NCBI RefSeq assembly: GCF_000427095.1 | Contig: NC_021487.1 | Span: forward strand, 2,713,241 to 2,777,240 | Length of the DNA: 64,000 nt | Direction: 5' to 3' | Source of the DNA: Chthonomonas calidirosea T49 | Lineage (GTDB): Bacteria; Armatimonadota; Chthonomonadetes; Chthonomonadales; Chthonomonadaceae | Shown here: in pieces, positions 16,323 through 25,888 of the stretch | Layout: each line of letters starts with the position of its first letter | Position numbering within the stretch: the first letter of the stretch is position 1 | The notes under the pieces: model-generated | What the model was told of the DNA's origin: nothing | The model's input: only the letters and a program-made list of their open reading frames with translations | Database searches by the model: none | Program-made: the position numbers and the translations under genes

Positions 16323-18313
16323 TGTATTTTGGAAATGCCTGGTATCCAGAGCATTGGCCGGAAGAGCGCTGGCCAGAGGATGTTCGCTTGATGCGCGATC
16401 TGGGTATGAACGTTTGCCGCATTGCGGAGTTCGCCTGGTCTACCATGGAGCCCATTGAGGGGCACTATCGGCTAGATTGGCTGGAACGTGCGGTGGACTT
16501 GCTGCATCGCAACGGCATCGCCGTTGTGTTGGGTACCCCCACTGCGGCCCCACCCGCTTGGCTTACCCATCGGTATCCTGAGACGCTAACTATCTTGCCC
16601 AATGGGCGCCCCATGCAGCACGGCAACCGCTGCCATGGCTCTCCGAACAGTCCGGTGTTTGTTAAGTACAGTCGGCTGATTGTAGAGCAGATGGCCAGGC
16701 GTTTCGGTAAAGATGAACGAGTGATCGGATGGCAGATAGACAATGAGTACGGCCATGCCGACTATTCCGAGGAGGCGCGACGCCAGTTTCATGCCTTTCT
16801 CAAGGAGCGTTACGGCTCTTTAGAGGCGTTGAATGAGGCATGGGCTACCGCTTACTGGAGTCAGTCCTACGACAACTGGGAGGAGATTCCTCTTCCAATA
16901 GGCCCCCACAATCCAGGGTTGATGCTGGATTTTCGACGCTTTGTAACCCACACATGGCGACGCTTTCAGAAGGTGCAGGTGGATACGATCCGTGCTTATG
17001 CACGACCCGAACAGTGGATTACCTCCAATTACATGGGGTGGTATGAGGATTTTGACCACTACCTTTTGGCCGAGGACCTCGATATGGTCTCGTGGGACTG
17101 GTATATCGGCACTGGACATCACGATTATCTCACAACAGGAGCTTTGCACGACCTAACGCGAGGGCTAAAGCGTCGCAACTTTTGGGTGATGGAGACTCAG
17201 CCAGGCAGCGTGAACTGGGCTAGCGTTAATAACGTGCTGTATCGCGGAGAGGCGAGGGTAATGGCTTTCCATGCGGTGGCGCACGGTGCCGACGCGTTGC
17301 TTTATTGGCAGTGGCGCGCAGCTCCTGGGGGCCAAGAGCAGCTGCATGGCTGCCTGATCGGGGCCGATGGCAAGCCGCGCCCCTTCTATGAGGAGGCCAA
17401 GGAGATCGGTGCCGATTTTGCCAAAGTGTCCGACGTACTCCGAAATACAGAGGTACGCAACGAAGTAGCCATTCTTCACTCCTACGATGCGCGGTGGGCG
17501 GTGAATTTTCAACGTCATCATCGCGATTTCGACCCGGTGAACTATCTTTATCAGTGGTATCGTCCCCTAGCTTCTCGGCAGATCGGAGCGGATGTTCTTC
17601 GTCCTGAGGCGGAGCTAGCTGGCTATCGGGTTGTGATCGCACCGGCGCTCATGGTGCTATCGGAAGAGGTGGTTCAGAACTTGGTGACGTACGTGGCACG
17701 GGGAGGCTTGTTGGTGTTGACGCCGCGCTGTGGGCAGAGAGATATTCATAACCGCCTTTATCCTTATCTACAGCCGGGGCCGTTGCGGGAGATCGCCGGC
17801 GTTGAGGTGGAGGAGTACTATGCATTGGACGAGGAGGTGCCGGTGAAGGTTGCATTGGGCGACGTGCTGGAGGGGCAGGGACGTATTTGGGCGGAGCGCC
17901 TGCGCCCATTGAGCGACCGGACGGAGATTTTGGGTCACTATGGTGTCTCGAACGGTTGGTTAGACGGCCGCCCGGCGCTGACGTGGCATCCGCATGAAAG
18001 CGGGGGAGGCGTGCTGTATGTGGGGGCTTGGTTGGAGGAGACGTTACAAAAAGCCCTCACAGATTGGCTCGTCTCCAGGGCTCATCTGCAGACCAGTTAT
18101 CACGATGTGCCGGAAGGAGTAGAAGTAGCAAAGCGCGTGGCGCCAGATAACAGCCGAACCCTCTACTTTGTGATCAACCACACACGTCGTTCGCACACGT
18201 TGCCGATGCGCACTCCTCTGCGGCCTCCGCTCACCGACCTTATCTCCGGAGTGCGTTTCGATGAGAGCATTCACCTAGCGCCGTATGCCGTACACCTTTT
18301 TGAGGTACGATAG
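16322..18313 (+). CDS. GH42 beta-galactosidase
   Basis: A 663-residue GH42 enzyme hydrolysing terminal beta-galactosides. The N-terminus YFGNAWYPEHWPEERWPEDV and EFAWSTMEPIEG are hallmark. The acid/base Glu142 is in QIDNEYGH and the nucleophile Glu291 in VMETQPGSVNW. After the TIM barrel come the trimerisation domain (about 395-600: VAILHSYDARWAVNF, GYRVVIAPALMVLSE) and a C-terminal beta domain. The Cys cluster that binds zinc in some GH42 enzymes is not evident. No signal peptide, so it acts in the cytoplasm. Translation is coupled to the DUF1015 gene. Confidence 0.93.
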   Translation: MYFGNAWYPEHWPEERWPEDVRLMRDLGMNVCRIAEFAWSTMEPIEGHYRLDWLERAVDLLHRNGIAVVLGTPTAAPPAWLTHRYPETLTILPNGRPMQHGNRCHGSPNSPVFVKYSRLIVEQMARRFGKDERVIGWQIDNEYGHADYSEEARRQFHAFLKERYGSLEALNEAWATAYWSQSYDNWEEIPLPIGPHNPGLMLDFRRFVTHTWRRFQKVQVDTIRAYARPEQWITSNYMGWYEDFDHYLLAEDLDMVSWDWYIGTGHHDYLTTGALHDLTRGLKRRNFWVMETQPGSVNWASVNNVLYRGEARVMAFHAVAHGADALLYWQWRAAPGGQEQLHGCLIGADGKPRPFYEEAKEIGADFAKVSDVLRNTEVRNEVAILHSYDARWAVNFQRHHRDFDPVNYLYQWYRPLASRQIGADVLRPEAELAGYRVVIAPALMVLSEEVVQNLVTYVARGGLLVLTPRCGQRDIHNRLYPYLQPGPLREIAGVEVEEYYALDEEVPVKVALGDVLEGQGRIWAERLRPLSDRTEILGHYGVSNGWLDGRPALTWHPHESGGGVLYVGAWLEETLQKALTDWLVSRAHLQTSYHDVPEGVEVAKRVAPDNSRTLYFVINHTRRSHTLPMRTPLRPPLTDLISGVRFDESIHLAPYAVHLFEVR

Positions 18314-18315
18314 GT

Positions 18316-18345
18316 TTGAAACCTTCTGCTTTTGAGTGCTATACT
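18316..18345 (+). promoter_or_regulatory. Promoter of tRNA-Leu
   Basis: TTGAAA (18316-18321) and TATACT (18340-18345) with an 18-base spacer. A small hairpin, CTGCGTG/CACGCAG, occupies the transcript leader before the tRNA. Confidence 0.65.
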
Positions 18346-18391
18346 TAAACTGTCTGCGTGCGGCACGCAGATAGGGCGAATTCGCCTCTAG

Positions 18392-18472
18392 GCCCGGGTG
18401 GTGGAATGGTATACACGGGGGTCTTAAAAACCCCTGCCGCAAGGCTTGCGGGTTCGAATCCCGCCCCGGGCA
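18392..18472 (+). tRNA. tRNA-Leu (anticodon TAA)
   Basis: An 81-nt tRNA with acceptor GCCCGGG/CCCGGGC, anticodon stem GGGGT/ACCCC and loop CTTAAAA giving TAA. A long variable arm (around TGCCGCAAGGCTT) fits class II tRNA-Leu. The T-loop is GGTTCGAATCC. CCA is not encoded. A T-run follows immediately. Confidence 0.93.
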
Positions 18473-18625
18473 TTCTTTTTTGCTTTATGAATGTCACAAA
18501 CGGGTTAGACTTCTCGTTTTTCTACTATGTTCTTTTCTGTTTGAACATCCGATAATCGAGTTAACAACCTATCCCCAAAAGCCCTTCGGACGGGCATTTT
18601 CACTTTGATCCAGGAGATACAGACG

Positions 18626-20089
18626 ATGAAAGTTGGTCGTTACCTGCTTTTAGGTTTCGCTGCCGCTGGTTTTGGTGTGGCTTTAACAGGGTGTGGCGGT
18701 GGAGGAGGCTCTTTAGGGACGCGGAGCACCACCAGTCTTACCGGAACGGTGACCGTGCCATCCGGAACCCCAACGCGCGGCGTTAGTTTCCGAGCGACGT
18801 CCACGAATGTGCCGCTGCCCGGCGCCAATGTCAGCCTCTACGATATTACCCAAGGAGGCGCCAATGCGCTTAGCGGGCCTCCGGTTGCCACCACGACAAC
18901 CGATTCCAACGGAAACTACCAGTTCCAGAACCTGCCCGCGGGGCATAATTTCGTGGTGCAGGCCAGCAAAACCGTTACCAGCACGGGCACTCCCACGACC
19001 ATAACGGTGGCTACCTATGCTTCCACAAATGCCTCCTCATCGAATGGCCCTGCTGTGGCCGATGCCGACGAAAACACGACATTGGCAGTGGGCTACTTGC
19101 TGCAACAGCTCAAAGCGAATCTGGCCTCCAATACGGCCAATCTCGGCACGTTGGTAAGCCAGTTTGTGCAGCAGGTGCTTGCGCAAGAGCAGGCGGGGCA
19201 CGGACCCAATATTGACCTTACCAAACAACTTACCGACCAAGAAAATGTGGCCGAACAGGTCGAGCAAGAGGAGGCACAAGCGGTGATCGGCGGAGCTTAT
19301 GTGGGGCAACCTCCGTCGCAGGCGGCCTCCGATGAGGAGAACGAGGGGAAAGCGGTTCATGCTCTCGTAGACCTCGTGGTAGATACGACTCACTCTACCG
19401 TGCAGGGCGTCCTTGTGTTGGCCGATAGTGGAGGGCATGTCTCCGATGCGGATAGCTTTTCTGCGACGCTCCAGTCGGACGGATCCTTTACAGCCACGAC
19501 AACTGATGCCTCTTACACCGTGAACGGTGCTGTGGACGGGGAAGAGATGCACGGGCATTGGGCTTCCGCGAACGGGCAGTTGGATGGCCATTGGGAAGCG
19601 ACTCACGCCTCGGCGCAGAGCGATTCGGGTGGTGGCAGCACACCGCCTCCACCGCCAGCCGGTTCTGGAAGCTCGACCGGTAGCCAAAGTGGCTCTCAAG
19701 ACAACACGAACACTCTCACGGGGACTCCGGGCGCCGCCTACGTGGGCACATTTACCGCCCAGGCTACTGGCAGTTCATCGGGGCCTTCTGGCTCGTGGTT
19801 CCTTTTCCTCTTTCCTAACAAGGAGTTACTTTTGTATGCCCACGACAACACCGATACCACGTTGCCTCATAATCAAAAGGTGGTGCTTGCCTTCGGTAGT
19901 CTTGGCTCAAACAACACGCTGTCTCTGGCGCCCGTATTTCCGTTGGCGAGCGGTGCGAGTGCCTCGGCCACTATCTCCGCCAGTGCAGCGTTAGGGCAAC
20001 CCTCGCTACAAGGGAGTTGGAGCTGTAGCGGTTTGGTGTCGGGGAATGTATTCAACGGTTCCGGCACGTGGACAGCGACGCTCTTCTAA
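18626..20089 (+). CDS. Lipoprotein with carboxypeptidase-regulatory-like N-terminus
   Basis: A 487-residue predicted lipoprotein. ATG at 18626 follows CAGGAG; the signal peptide ends with lipobox LTGC and a Gly run. Next is a beta-sandwich segment resembling carboxypeptidase regulatory domains (GANVSLYDITQ, TTTDSNGNYQFQNLPAGHNF). A helical, Gln-rich middle follows (about 150-240), then a beta-rich segment with DADSFSATLQSDGSFTATTT, a Pro/Gly/Ser linker (near 345) and a C-terminal beta domain. It probably sits on the cell surface. No enzymatic motif is seen. Confidence 0.7.
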   Translation: MKVGRYLLLGFAAAGFGVALTGCGGGGGSLGTRSTTSLTGTVTVPSGTPTRGVSFRATSTNVPLPGANVSLYDITQGGANALSGPPVATTTTDSNGNYQFQNLPAGHNFVVQASKTVTSTGTPTTITVATYASTNASSSNGPAVADADENTTLAVGYLLQQLKANLASNTANLGTLVSQFVQQVLAQEQAGHGPNIDLTKQLTDQENVAEQVEQEEAQAVIGGAYVGQPPSQAASDEENEGKAVHALVDLVVDTTHSTVQGVLVLADSGGHVSDADSFSATLQSDGSFTATTTDASYTVNGAVDGEEMHGHWASANGQLDGHWEATHASAQSDSGGGSTPPPPPAGSGSSTGSQSGSQDNTNTLTGTPGAAYVGTFTAQATGSSSGPSGSWFLFLFPNKELLLYAHDNTDTTLPHNQKVVLAFGSLGSNNTLSLAPVFPLASGASASATISASAALGQPSLQGSWSCSGLVSGNVFNGSGTWTATLF

Positions 20090-20108
20090 GGATCTGAGTA
20101 GAGTAAAA

Positions 20109-20139
20109 GTTACGGGCAGCCAATGCGGCTGCCCGTAAC
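20109..20139. terminator. Strong hairpin between convergent lipoprotein and pepC genes
   Basis: A 13-bp perfect stem GTTACGGGCAGCC / GGCTGCCCGTAAC with loop AATGC lies between two convergent genes. There is no long T-run on the plus strand, but the upstream AAAA gives a short U-tract on the minus strand. Confidence 0.7.
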
Positions 20140-20155
20140 GCAGGAGTGGGCACTG

Positions 20156-21511
20156 TTAGGCGCAAGCCAGTGACCCCATCGGATGCCAGGGAGGCAGAGG
20201 AATGGGCTTCGTATCGAGAGCTTTAAGAATTTTCGGCTCGACATACGACTTTTCTACTACCACCTCGTAGGTGTATTCATCAAACCAAGGATCGGTCATC
20301 ACCATGAAGCCCTTATCGCCGCCTTTATCGCCCCAACTGTTCTCCACACGCCACTTACGCGGACGCTCCTCCTCGTCGAGGTCTACGCCAGTAAACACCA
20401 TGGCGTGTGTCATCTGGCTATGGCCGTAGTTCAGGCGGGTAGCCTTATCCATGCCAAAGGAGACCCCATAGAGGCTCTCCAGATCGTGCAGCTCTAAGTC
20501 CATAAGCCCCAAGTCGCGATCGAAGTGTTTCCCTACGTCGCATCCGAACCAAACCGGTTTGCCATCCTTTATCATGGAGATGGCGGCTTTTTTCATAACG
20601 GGAAGCTCTACGTTGAGATAGCGTACAATGTGGCCTTCTACCACATTGCCCAGATACTCAATTGTGTAAAGCTTGTTGTAATCTAGAATAGGGCAATGGA
20701 TCAGACAGACTCGCTCTTCGAGATCTACGGGCACATGACGCTGCATGAACTCGTGGGGGGTAATGACCCCGTCACGATGAAAGACTTTATCTTTGTCACG
20801 CCATTGCCAAAGAAATTCTTGAGGGGGTTCGCCGAGGTGGATGCAAAGCATACGGTAGACTTCGTTCATCATCTCGGCTTTGCGCTCACGCAGTTTGGCC
20901 TCTTTAGCGCCCTTGCTATGGGCTTTACGTAGCTCGGCAGCATCTTCGCGCAGCTTGGCGGTGATGTAATGGTTCATGCTAGGTGTATTACTGCTGCTCT
21001 CCGTTTCGGGCATGATGCTTTTGGGGACGAGCCCGTACTTGTGCACAAGGTTGACAAACATATCCCACTGTCCGCCATCTTGGATAGGCGATTGTAGAAG
21101 CCAGTTAATAAGGCGGCCATCGGTAGGTTCATCAAGCGTTTTGAGAATATTTTCTAAGAAATAGTTGGCCTTTTCCAGCTTATCCCAGAACATGAGGTGG
21201 TTTTGAGAAAACTCGAAGTCCTCAAGGTTCATCTGTTCCGCTGCGGTCATCCGCAGGGTGTTCAGCGCGGCAAAGAGCCAGCAGCGTCCGCTTCTTTCTT
21301 GGCTCGTGGCCGCGCCTGTTTTCACCATATGCGAAAAGGTGTGGTTGGTGCGGGTAACCACATGGCGATTTAAGGCCACCTGGTTGATTGGGGTTTTGCA
21401 GACCGCGTTCATTGCCATTCGAAAGATAGGGTTAGCTTGAAAGTCACGGCGCATCTGTTCCAGGTGTTCTGGGCAGAGAGGGCCTTTATTCGAAGTCGCT
21501 TTTTTTGCCAT
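20156..21511 (-). CDS. pepC: Aminopeptidase C (bleomycin-hydrolase family)
   Basis: A 451-residue papain-fold aminopeptidase of family C1B, active in cytosolic peptide breakdown. Catalytic Cys77 is in SQERSGRCWLFA, the His in YGHSQMTHAMVFTGV and the Asn in WRVENSWGDKGG. The N-terminal AMNAVCKTPINQVALNR is also family-typical. Length fits the usual 440-450 residues. No signal peptide. ATG follows GAGGAAACAG. It is transcribed alone. Confidence 0.93.
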   Translation of the reverse strand: MAKKATSNKGPLCPEHLEQMRRDFQANPIFRMAMNAVCKTPINQVALNRHVVTRTNHTFSHMVKTGAATSQERSGRCWLFAALNTLRMTAAEQMNLEDFEFSQNHLMFWDKLEKANYFLENILKTLDEPTDGRLINWLLQSPIQDGGQWDMFVNLVHKYGLVPKSIMPETESSSNTPSMNHYITAKLREDAAELRKAHSKGAKEAKLRERKAEMMNEVYRMLCIHLGEPPQEFLWQWRDKDKVFHRDGVITPHEFMQRHVPVDLEERVCLIHCPILDYNKLYTIEYLGNVVEGHIVRYLNVELPVMKKAAISMIKDGKPVWFGCDVGKHFDRDLGLMDLELHDLESLYGVSFGMDKATRLNYGHSQMTHAMVFTGVDLDEEERPRKWRVENSWGDKGGDKGFMVMTDPWFDEYTYEVVVEKSYVEPKILKALDTKPIPLPPWHPMGSLACA

Positions 21512-21660
21512 CTGTTTCCTCGCAGATTAGGTTTTACTTAACTACAAGACAAGACTCTTCTTTCGACATTTGGTTTCGGAGTTCCTCTATGAGTGGGTTA
21601 GGAACCTCCGGCCTGTCGCATTTTGAGGGCTGCATAGCGTTCGGGTTGTTGAAATGGCGG

Positions 21661-22545
21661 CTATTTGGTGGCCGGATAGTTCCCCATGGCGGCAAGGAGC
21701 GTGTTGCGCAGCAACATGGCGATGGTCATGGGGCCGACTCCGCCTGGAACCGGAGTAATATAGGAAGCAACTTGCGCAGCCGATTCGAAGTGCACGTCGC
21801 CCACATCCCCGCTACGGCCCTCTACGCGATTGTAACCGGCATCTATAACCACCGCGCCGGGGCGAATCATGTCGCCGGTTATCATCTCAGCACGTCCCAC
21901 CGCGGCAACGAGTATGTCGGCTTGGCGAGTCTGCTCGGCCAAATTCGGTGTGCGGGAATGACAGATGGTAACGGTTGCATTACGGTTTAGGAGAAGAAGG
22001 GCCATAGGTTTTCCTAGGATAATGCTGCGTCCTACGACCACTGCGTGTTTGCCCTCGATAGGGATACGGTAGCGATCCAGCAGCTCAATGATGCCGGCGG
22101 GTGTGCAGGCGGGGAAGGCCGGCTCGCCGTTGACGAGGGCGCCTAAACTCATGCGGCTGATGCCGTCAATGTCCTTCTCTACCGATACCTTATCGAGCAC
22201 GGCCGTCTCGTGCAGATGTTTCGGTAGTGGATGCTGCACGAGAATGCCATGGACGTGGGGGTCTGCATTGAGACGCTCTACAAGCGCTTCAGCCTCCTCC
22301 TGAGTGGTGTCGGAGGGAAGGCGATGCACCGACGATTCCATACCGACCCATCCACAGGCCTTCTGTTTCATGGCCACATAGGTTTCTGAGGCGGGGTTAT
22401 CGCCGATGAGCACCGCTGCCAGATGTGGCACAATGCCCCGTTCCTGTTTAAACGCGCGTACAGCCTCGGCGATCTCAGCGCGGATCGCTCGCGCTGTAGC
22501 GGTACCGTCGAGTAAAGTGGCTTTTCGTTCCGTCTGTTCGCTCAA
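21661..22545 (-). CDS. folD: Bifunctional methylenetetrahydrofolate dehydrogenase/cyclohydrolase
   Basis: A 294-residue FolD, interconverting 5,10-methylene- and 10-formyl-tetrahydrofolate with NADP. Family features are the catalytic YVAMK motif (Tyr56, Lys60), the substrate loop GILVQHPLPKHL, KDIDGISRMSLG, the cofactor site VVVGRSIILGKPMALLLL and the C-terminal ITPVPGGVGPMTIAML. The start is a TTG overlapping the nusB stop (TTGA), with AAGGA upstream, so the gene is translationally coupled to nusB. Confidence 0.95.
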   Translation of the reverse strand: MSEQTERKATLLDGTATARAIRAEIAEAVRAFKQERGIVPHLAAVLIGDNPASETYVAMKQKACGWVGMESSVHRLPSDTTQEEAEALVERLNADPHVHGILVQHPLPKHLHETAVLDKVSVEKDIDGISRMSLGALVNGEPAFPACTPAGIIELLDRYRIPIEGKHAVVVGRSIILGKPMALLLLNRNATVTICHSRTPNLAEQTRQADILVAAVGRAEMITGDMIRPGAVVIDAGYNRVEGRSGDVGDVHFESAAQVASYITPVPGGVGPMTIAMLLRNTLLAAMGNYPATK

Positions 22546-23591
22546 CTCTCGTCCTTTCCGTCAAGTTCCATTTCGATGAGGGTCTCTTCCTGTTCCATGA
22601 GCTGGGGTGATGGCGTTGGAGCGGCGGCGAGCTTATCGGCCATTGCGCTCAACACTCCGTTGACGAAGCGGCCCGAATCGGCGGTGCTATACTTTTTGGC
22701 CAGCTCCACGGCCTCGTTGATGATAACGGCAGCTGGAAGCTCGCGTCGGATCAGCAACTCGCAAGCGCCAATGCGGAGGATGTTGCGATCTACCGCAACG
22801 AGGCGTTCCAGCCGCCACCCTACGGCCGTCTCTCCGATGGCCTCATCGAGCTGATTGCGGTGTTGAGACACGTCGAGTACCAGTTGGGTAGCAAAGGGAG
22901 CGGTACGAAGCCATAGTTCAAGATAGTGCCTCACCGTATCTGCAATACGACGCCAACGCGCTATCTGCTGCCGATTAAACTCCTCGCGTTGGGCTAGCAA
23001 GAGGTTGCGGGTCTCTTCGAGGGACGCAGAGGGAGGCAGCGAATCCAAAATGCGTTTCGCCTCTTGGCGACCGATGCCACGCAGAAGGCTTTCGAGGTGA
23101 CGAGGCAGACCTTCGCGCATCTCGTGGAGAAACTGCTCTAGTTCCGTCTTCTCTTGAGGGCTTAGGGCTTCATAATCGGCTTCTAGCGGATGGCCTGAAG
23201 GTGGCAAGAAAGCTCGCTTGGGGAGAGCAGAGAGCAGATAGGGGGGTTGCAAAGCTCCTGCGGGCAGTTTGTTCCGCAAGGCCCTTTCCAGAAGCTGCTC
23301 CTGCCACCACGGAGCCTCTCCGAGCAGAGCGGCTGCTACAAACGCATAAAGGCGCGCCAACGCGAGATGAAAGTGAGGAAGTCGAGGCAGCAGAGGCTGT
23401 GTGAGAACGTCTAAACAGATCTCCTCGAAAGGGGAGCCGCTGCTGGTACGCGACCCGAGATGTACAAAATCCTGACGAAGGTGATCCATGGCCGTCATAA
23501 GCACCTCATGGAGGTCACCATCGCCCACATCGTATTGATAAAGCACTTTCAAAGCCCATTCACGCGCTAATCGGCGCACGCTAATTCGCAT
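22542..23591 (-). CDS. nusB: NusB-family protein with a very large internal insertion
   Basis: A 349-residue protein, while ordinary NusB (antitermination factor binding boxA RNA with NusE) has about 140-150. The NusB N-terminal helix is at residues 6-22 (RRLAREWALKVLYQYDV). The C-terminal core is at about 245-321 (ERLVAVDRNILRIGACELL, PAAVIINEAVELAKKYS, RFVNGVLSAMADKL). Between them are about 220 mostly helical residues instead of the usual 50-60; this part contains LQPPYLLSALPKRAFLPPSG and an acidic SPQEKTELEQFLHEM stretch and matches nothing I know. The frame is intact throughout. The gene is followed directly by folD. Confidence 0.85.
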   Translation of the reverse strand: MRISVRRLAREWALKVLYQYDVGDGDLHEVLMTAMDHLRQDFVHLGSRTSSGSPFEEICLDVLTQPLLPRLPHFHLALARLYAFVAAALLGEAPWWQEQLLERALRNKLPAGALQPPYLLSALPKRAFLPPSGHPLEADYEALSPQEKTELEQFLHEMREGLPRHLESLLRGIGRQEAKRILDSLPPSASLEETRNLLLAQREEFNRQQIARWRRIADTVRHYLELWLRTAPFATQLVLDVSQHRNQLDEAIGETAVGWRLERLVAVDRNILRIGACELLIRRELPAAVIINEAVELAKKYSTADSGRFVNGVLSAMADKLAAAPTPSPQLMEQEETLIEMELDGKDES

Positions 23592-23706
23592 TTTGAAATC
23601 TCAAGGTATACTTCTAAGCGGACTTTACGCCATAGGACTCTTCACGCACGATATTGTACACCAGAAACGCCGGCTTTGGGGTAGACCCCAGAGGATGGTT
23701 TAGAGA

Positions 23707-24489
23707 ATGACCGACCTTCAGACCCAGGCGGACGGCAAAACAGTTCCCGCCATCACCATCTTGGGGCTTCCTGTCCATCGCGTGGACATGCAGGGGGCTC
23801 TTGATATCGTAGAGCGATTTATTCAGGAGCGAACGCCTCGGCACATTATCACTGCGGACGCATCCATGTTGGTGATGGCGCAGGAGGACAGAGAGCTACG
23901 CTCGATTTTACTCTCTGCTGACCTTATAACGCCGGATAGCGCAGGGGTGCTTTGGGCGGCGAAGCGGCAGGGAACGCCCTTGGCGGAACGCGTATCGGGC
24001 GTTGAGCTTGTGGAACGGTTTTGCGTGCTTTCCGCTCAGAAGGGCTATCGCCTCTACTTTCTCGGTGCAGCTCCCGGCATTGCGGCGGCGGCAGCCGAGC
24101 GCATGCGCCTGCGATATCCGGGCGTTCAAATTGTGGGGGCGCATCATGGATTTTTCGGCCCGGAAGAGAACGAGGCTATCCTTGATGAGATACGTCGCTG
24201 CCAACCCGACATCCTTTGTGTGGCCTTGGGGATCCCGAAACAGGAGAAGTGGATAGCCGCCTATCAACGCACGCTTGGTGTGCCGGTGGCGATCGGCGTG
24301 GGAGGAACCTTCGATGTGCTCTCCGGAAAGGTGCGGCGTGCTCCTCTGTGGATGCGCCGGCTTCATTTGGAGTGGCTATGGCGGTTGTTAAACAACCCGC
24401 GCAAACTGAGCAAGGTGCTGCTGCTACCGCGTTTTGTAAGGCTGGTGTGGCGTTCTCAAAGGACGCAGCAGCCTCTTAAGACCGGTTAG
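23707..24489 (+). CDS. WecG/TagA/CpsF-family glycosyltransferase
   Basis: A 260-residue GT26 glycosyltransferase that adds a sugar (often N-acetylmannosaminuronate or N-acetylmannosamine) to a lipid-linked intermediate of surface polysaccharide. Motifs: ITADASMLVMAQED, LITPDSAGVLWAAKR with the conserved Asp, YFLGAAPGIAAAAAERM, VALGIPKQEKWIA and GVGGTFDVLSGKVRRAP. The basic C-terminus (about 220-255) probably mediates membrane association. The acceptor cannot be assigned. No other polysaccharide genes adjoin. Confidence 0.9.
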   Translation: MTDLQTQADGKTVPAITILGLPVHRVDMQGALDIVERFIQERTPRHIITADASMLVMAQEDRELRSILLSADLITPDSAGVLWAAKRQGTPLAERVSGVELVERFCVLSAQKGYRLYFLGAAPGIAAAAAERMRLRYPGVQIVGAHHGFFGPEENEAILDEIRRCQPDILCVALGIPKQEKWIAAYQRTLGVPVAIGVGGTFDVLSGKVRRAPLWMRRLHLEWLWRLLNNPRKLSKVLLLPRFVRLVWRSQRTQQPLKTG

Positions 24490-24588
24490 AATCGGCGTTT
24501 CCCGAAGCGGAACGAACGTTTTTAAGTAATCTGTGACGGGATTAGTAGAGGAAGCGGTTGTCAGTGTACGTATACGTCGTGAGATCAT

Positions 24589-24608
24589 CCTCTCTCCTGC
24601 GGGAGAGG
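24589..24608. repeat. Short GC-rich hairpin of dispersed-repeat type
   Basis: CCTCTCTCC and GGGAGAGG form a stem-loop with one bulge between two genes. Similar hairpins are common as dispersed intergenic repeats; here it may help end the WecG-type transcript. Confidence 0.35.
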
Positions 24609-24680
24609 GCCAAGGTGAGGACAAGTTTTATCGCTGTTTACAAACAGAAAAACAACAATAAGAAAGGACTGTAGGAGAAC

Positions 24681-25736
24681 GTGGCTAAAAAAGTTCGAGT
24701 GGGTGTGATCGGCACAGGGGGTATTGCCAATGGAGCGCATCTCCCTGGCTATGCTAGCATCCCTGATGAGTGTGAGATTGTGGCTCTTTGTGACATCAAT
24801 CCAGAAGCGCTTCAACGCACCGCCCAGCGTTATCCCCAAGTAAAGCATCTGTTCGACGATTACCGCAAGCTACTGGAGCTCGACGAGATTGATGCGGTCT
24901 CTGTTTGCACGCACAACGCGGCACACTACGGGCCTACCGTGGATGCGCTGAAGGCCGGCAAGCATGTGCTCTGCGAGAAGCCTATCGCCATCAACACTCA
25001 GGAGGCGAAAGAGATGGTGGAGACGGCGCGCAAACAGGGCAAAATTTTGCAGGTCGGCTTCAACTCGCGCTTTTCGCCTACCCATCAGGCACTGAAGCGA
25101 TTCGTAGATGCGGGTGATCTGGGCGATATCTACTATGCACGTGTGCAGGCCCTGCGCGTGCGCGGCATTCCCGGTTGGGGCGTTTTTACCGATAAAGAAA
25201 AGCAGGGTGGAGGGCCTCTCATAGATATTGGAGTGCACGTGATCGATCTTGCGCTCTGGTTTATGGGGCATCCGAAGCCCATTAGCGCTACCGGTGTGAC
25301 CTACCAGAAACTGGGAAATCGCGACCTGGTTGGGTTTATGGGCCAATGGGATTATAAGAACTTCACCGTGGAGGACTTGGCCGTTGGCTTTGTGCGATTC
25401 GAGAACGGTCTTACCATGACGATCGAGTCAAGTTTCGCCGCCAACTGGAAGCAAGACACCTTAAATATCACGCTCCTAGGCACGGACGGTGGCCTCGAAA
25501 CAAGCCCTCCCACCATTGTGCAGGAGAAGCATAAAGCGCTCTATCACTTCGAGCCGCGTGTGCCTGGCGGAGGCCAGCAGTTCAACACCTACAACGCCGA
25601 GATCAAGTCGTTTGTGGAGTGCGTTCGCGATGGCAAGGAGCCGCTGGTAACCGGCGAGCAAGCCCTGATCGTGGCGCAGATCACCGAGGCCATCTATCGC
25701 TCTGCAGAAACAGGCAAAGAAGTCGCTATCTCCTGA
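24681..25736 (+). CDS. Gfo/Idh/MocA-family oxidoreductase
   Basis: A 351-residue NAD(P)-dependent sugar or inositol dehydrogenase-like protein. The Rossmann motif GVIGTGGIANGAHLPGY is at residues 8-24. CEKPIAINTQEA has the family Lys, and GGGPLIDIGVHVIDLALWFM has the Asp-x3-His pair thought to be catalytic. The start is a GTG preceded by TAGGAG. Flanked by a terminator at 25748, it is probably monocistronic. Substrate unknown, though most relatives act on polyols or sugar derivatives. Confidence 0.9.
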   Translation: MAKKVRVGVIGTGGIANGAHLPGYASIPDECEIVALCDINPEALQRTAQRYPQVKHLFDDYRKLLELDEIDAVSVCTHNAAHYGPTVDALKAGKHVLCEKPIAINTQEAKEMVETARKQGKILQVGFNSRFSPTHQALKRFVDAGDLGDIYYARVQALRVRGIPGWGVFTDKEKQGGGPLIDIGVHVIDLALWFMGHPKPISATGVTYQKLGNRDLVGFMGQWDYKNFTVEDLAVGFVRFENGLTMTIESSFAANWKQDTLNITLLGTDGGLETSPPTIVQEKHKALYHFEPRVPGGGQQFNTYNAEIKSFVECVRDGKEPLVTGEQALIVAQITEAIYRSAETGKEVAIS

Positions 25737-25747
25737 TATCCTCTTCG

Positions 25748-25783
25748 ACCCACCTGCATGCCTAGGCATGCAGGTGGGTTCTT
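25748..25783 (+). terminator. Terminator after the Gfo/Idh/MocA gene
   Basis: An almost perfectly palindromic run of 32 bases (ACCCACCTGCATGCC and its complement around TA) ends in TTCTT. Confidence 0.85.
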
Positions 25784-25888
25784 CGCAAGATAACGAAACC
25801 AAGCCTATGGACTTCTTCGTCTTGAAAATCGTATCGGCTGTGCTAAAGGCATCTACCGATTATTCCGTTAGACAAAGGAGAGTTTCCT

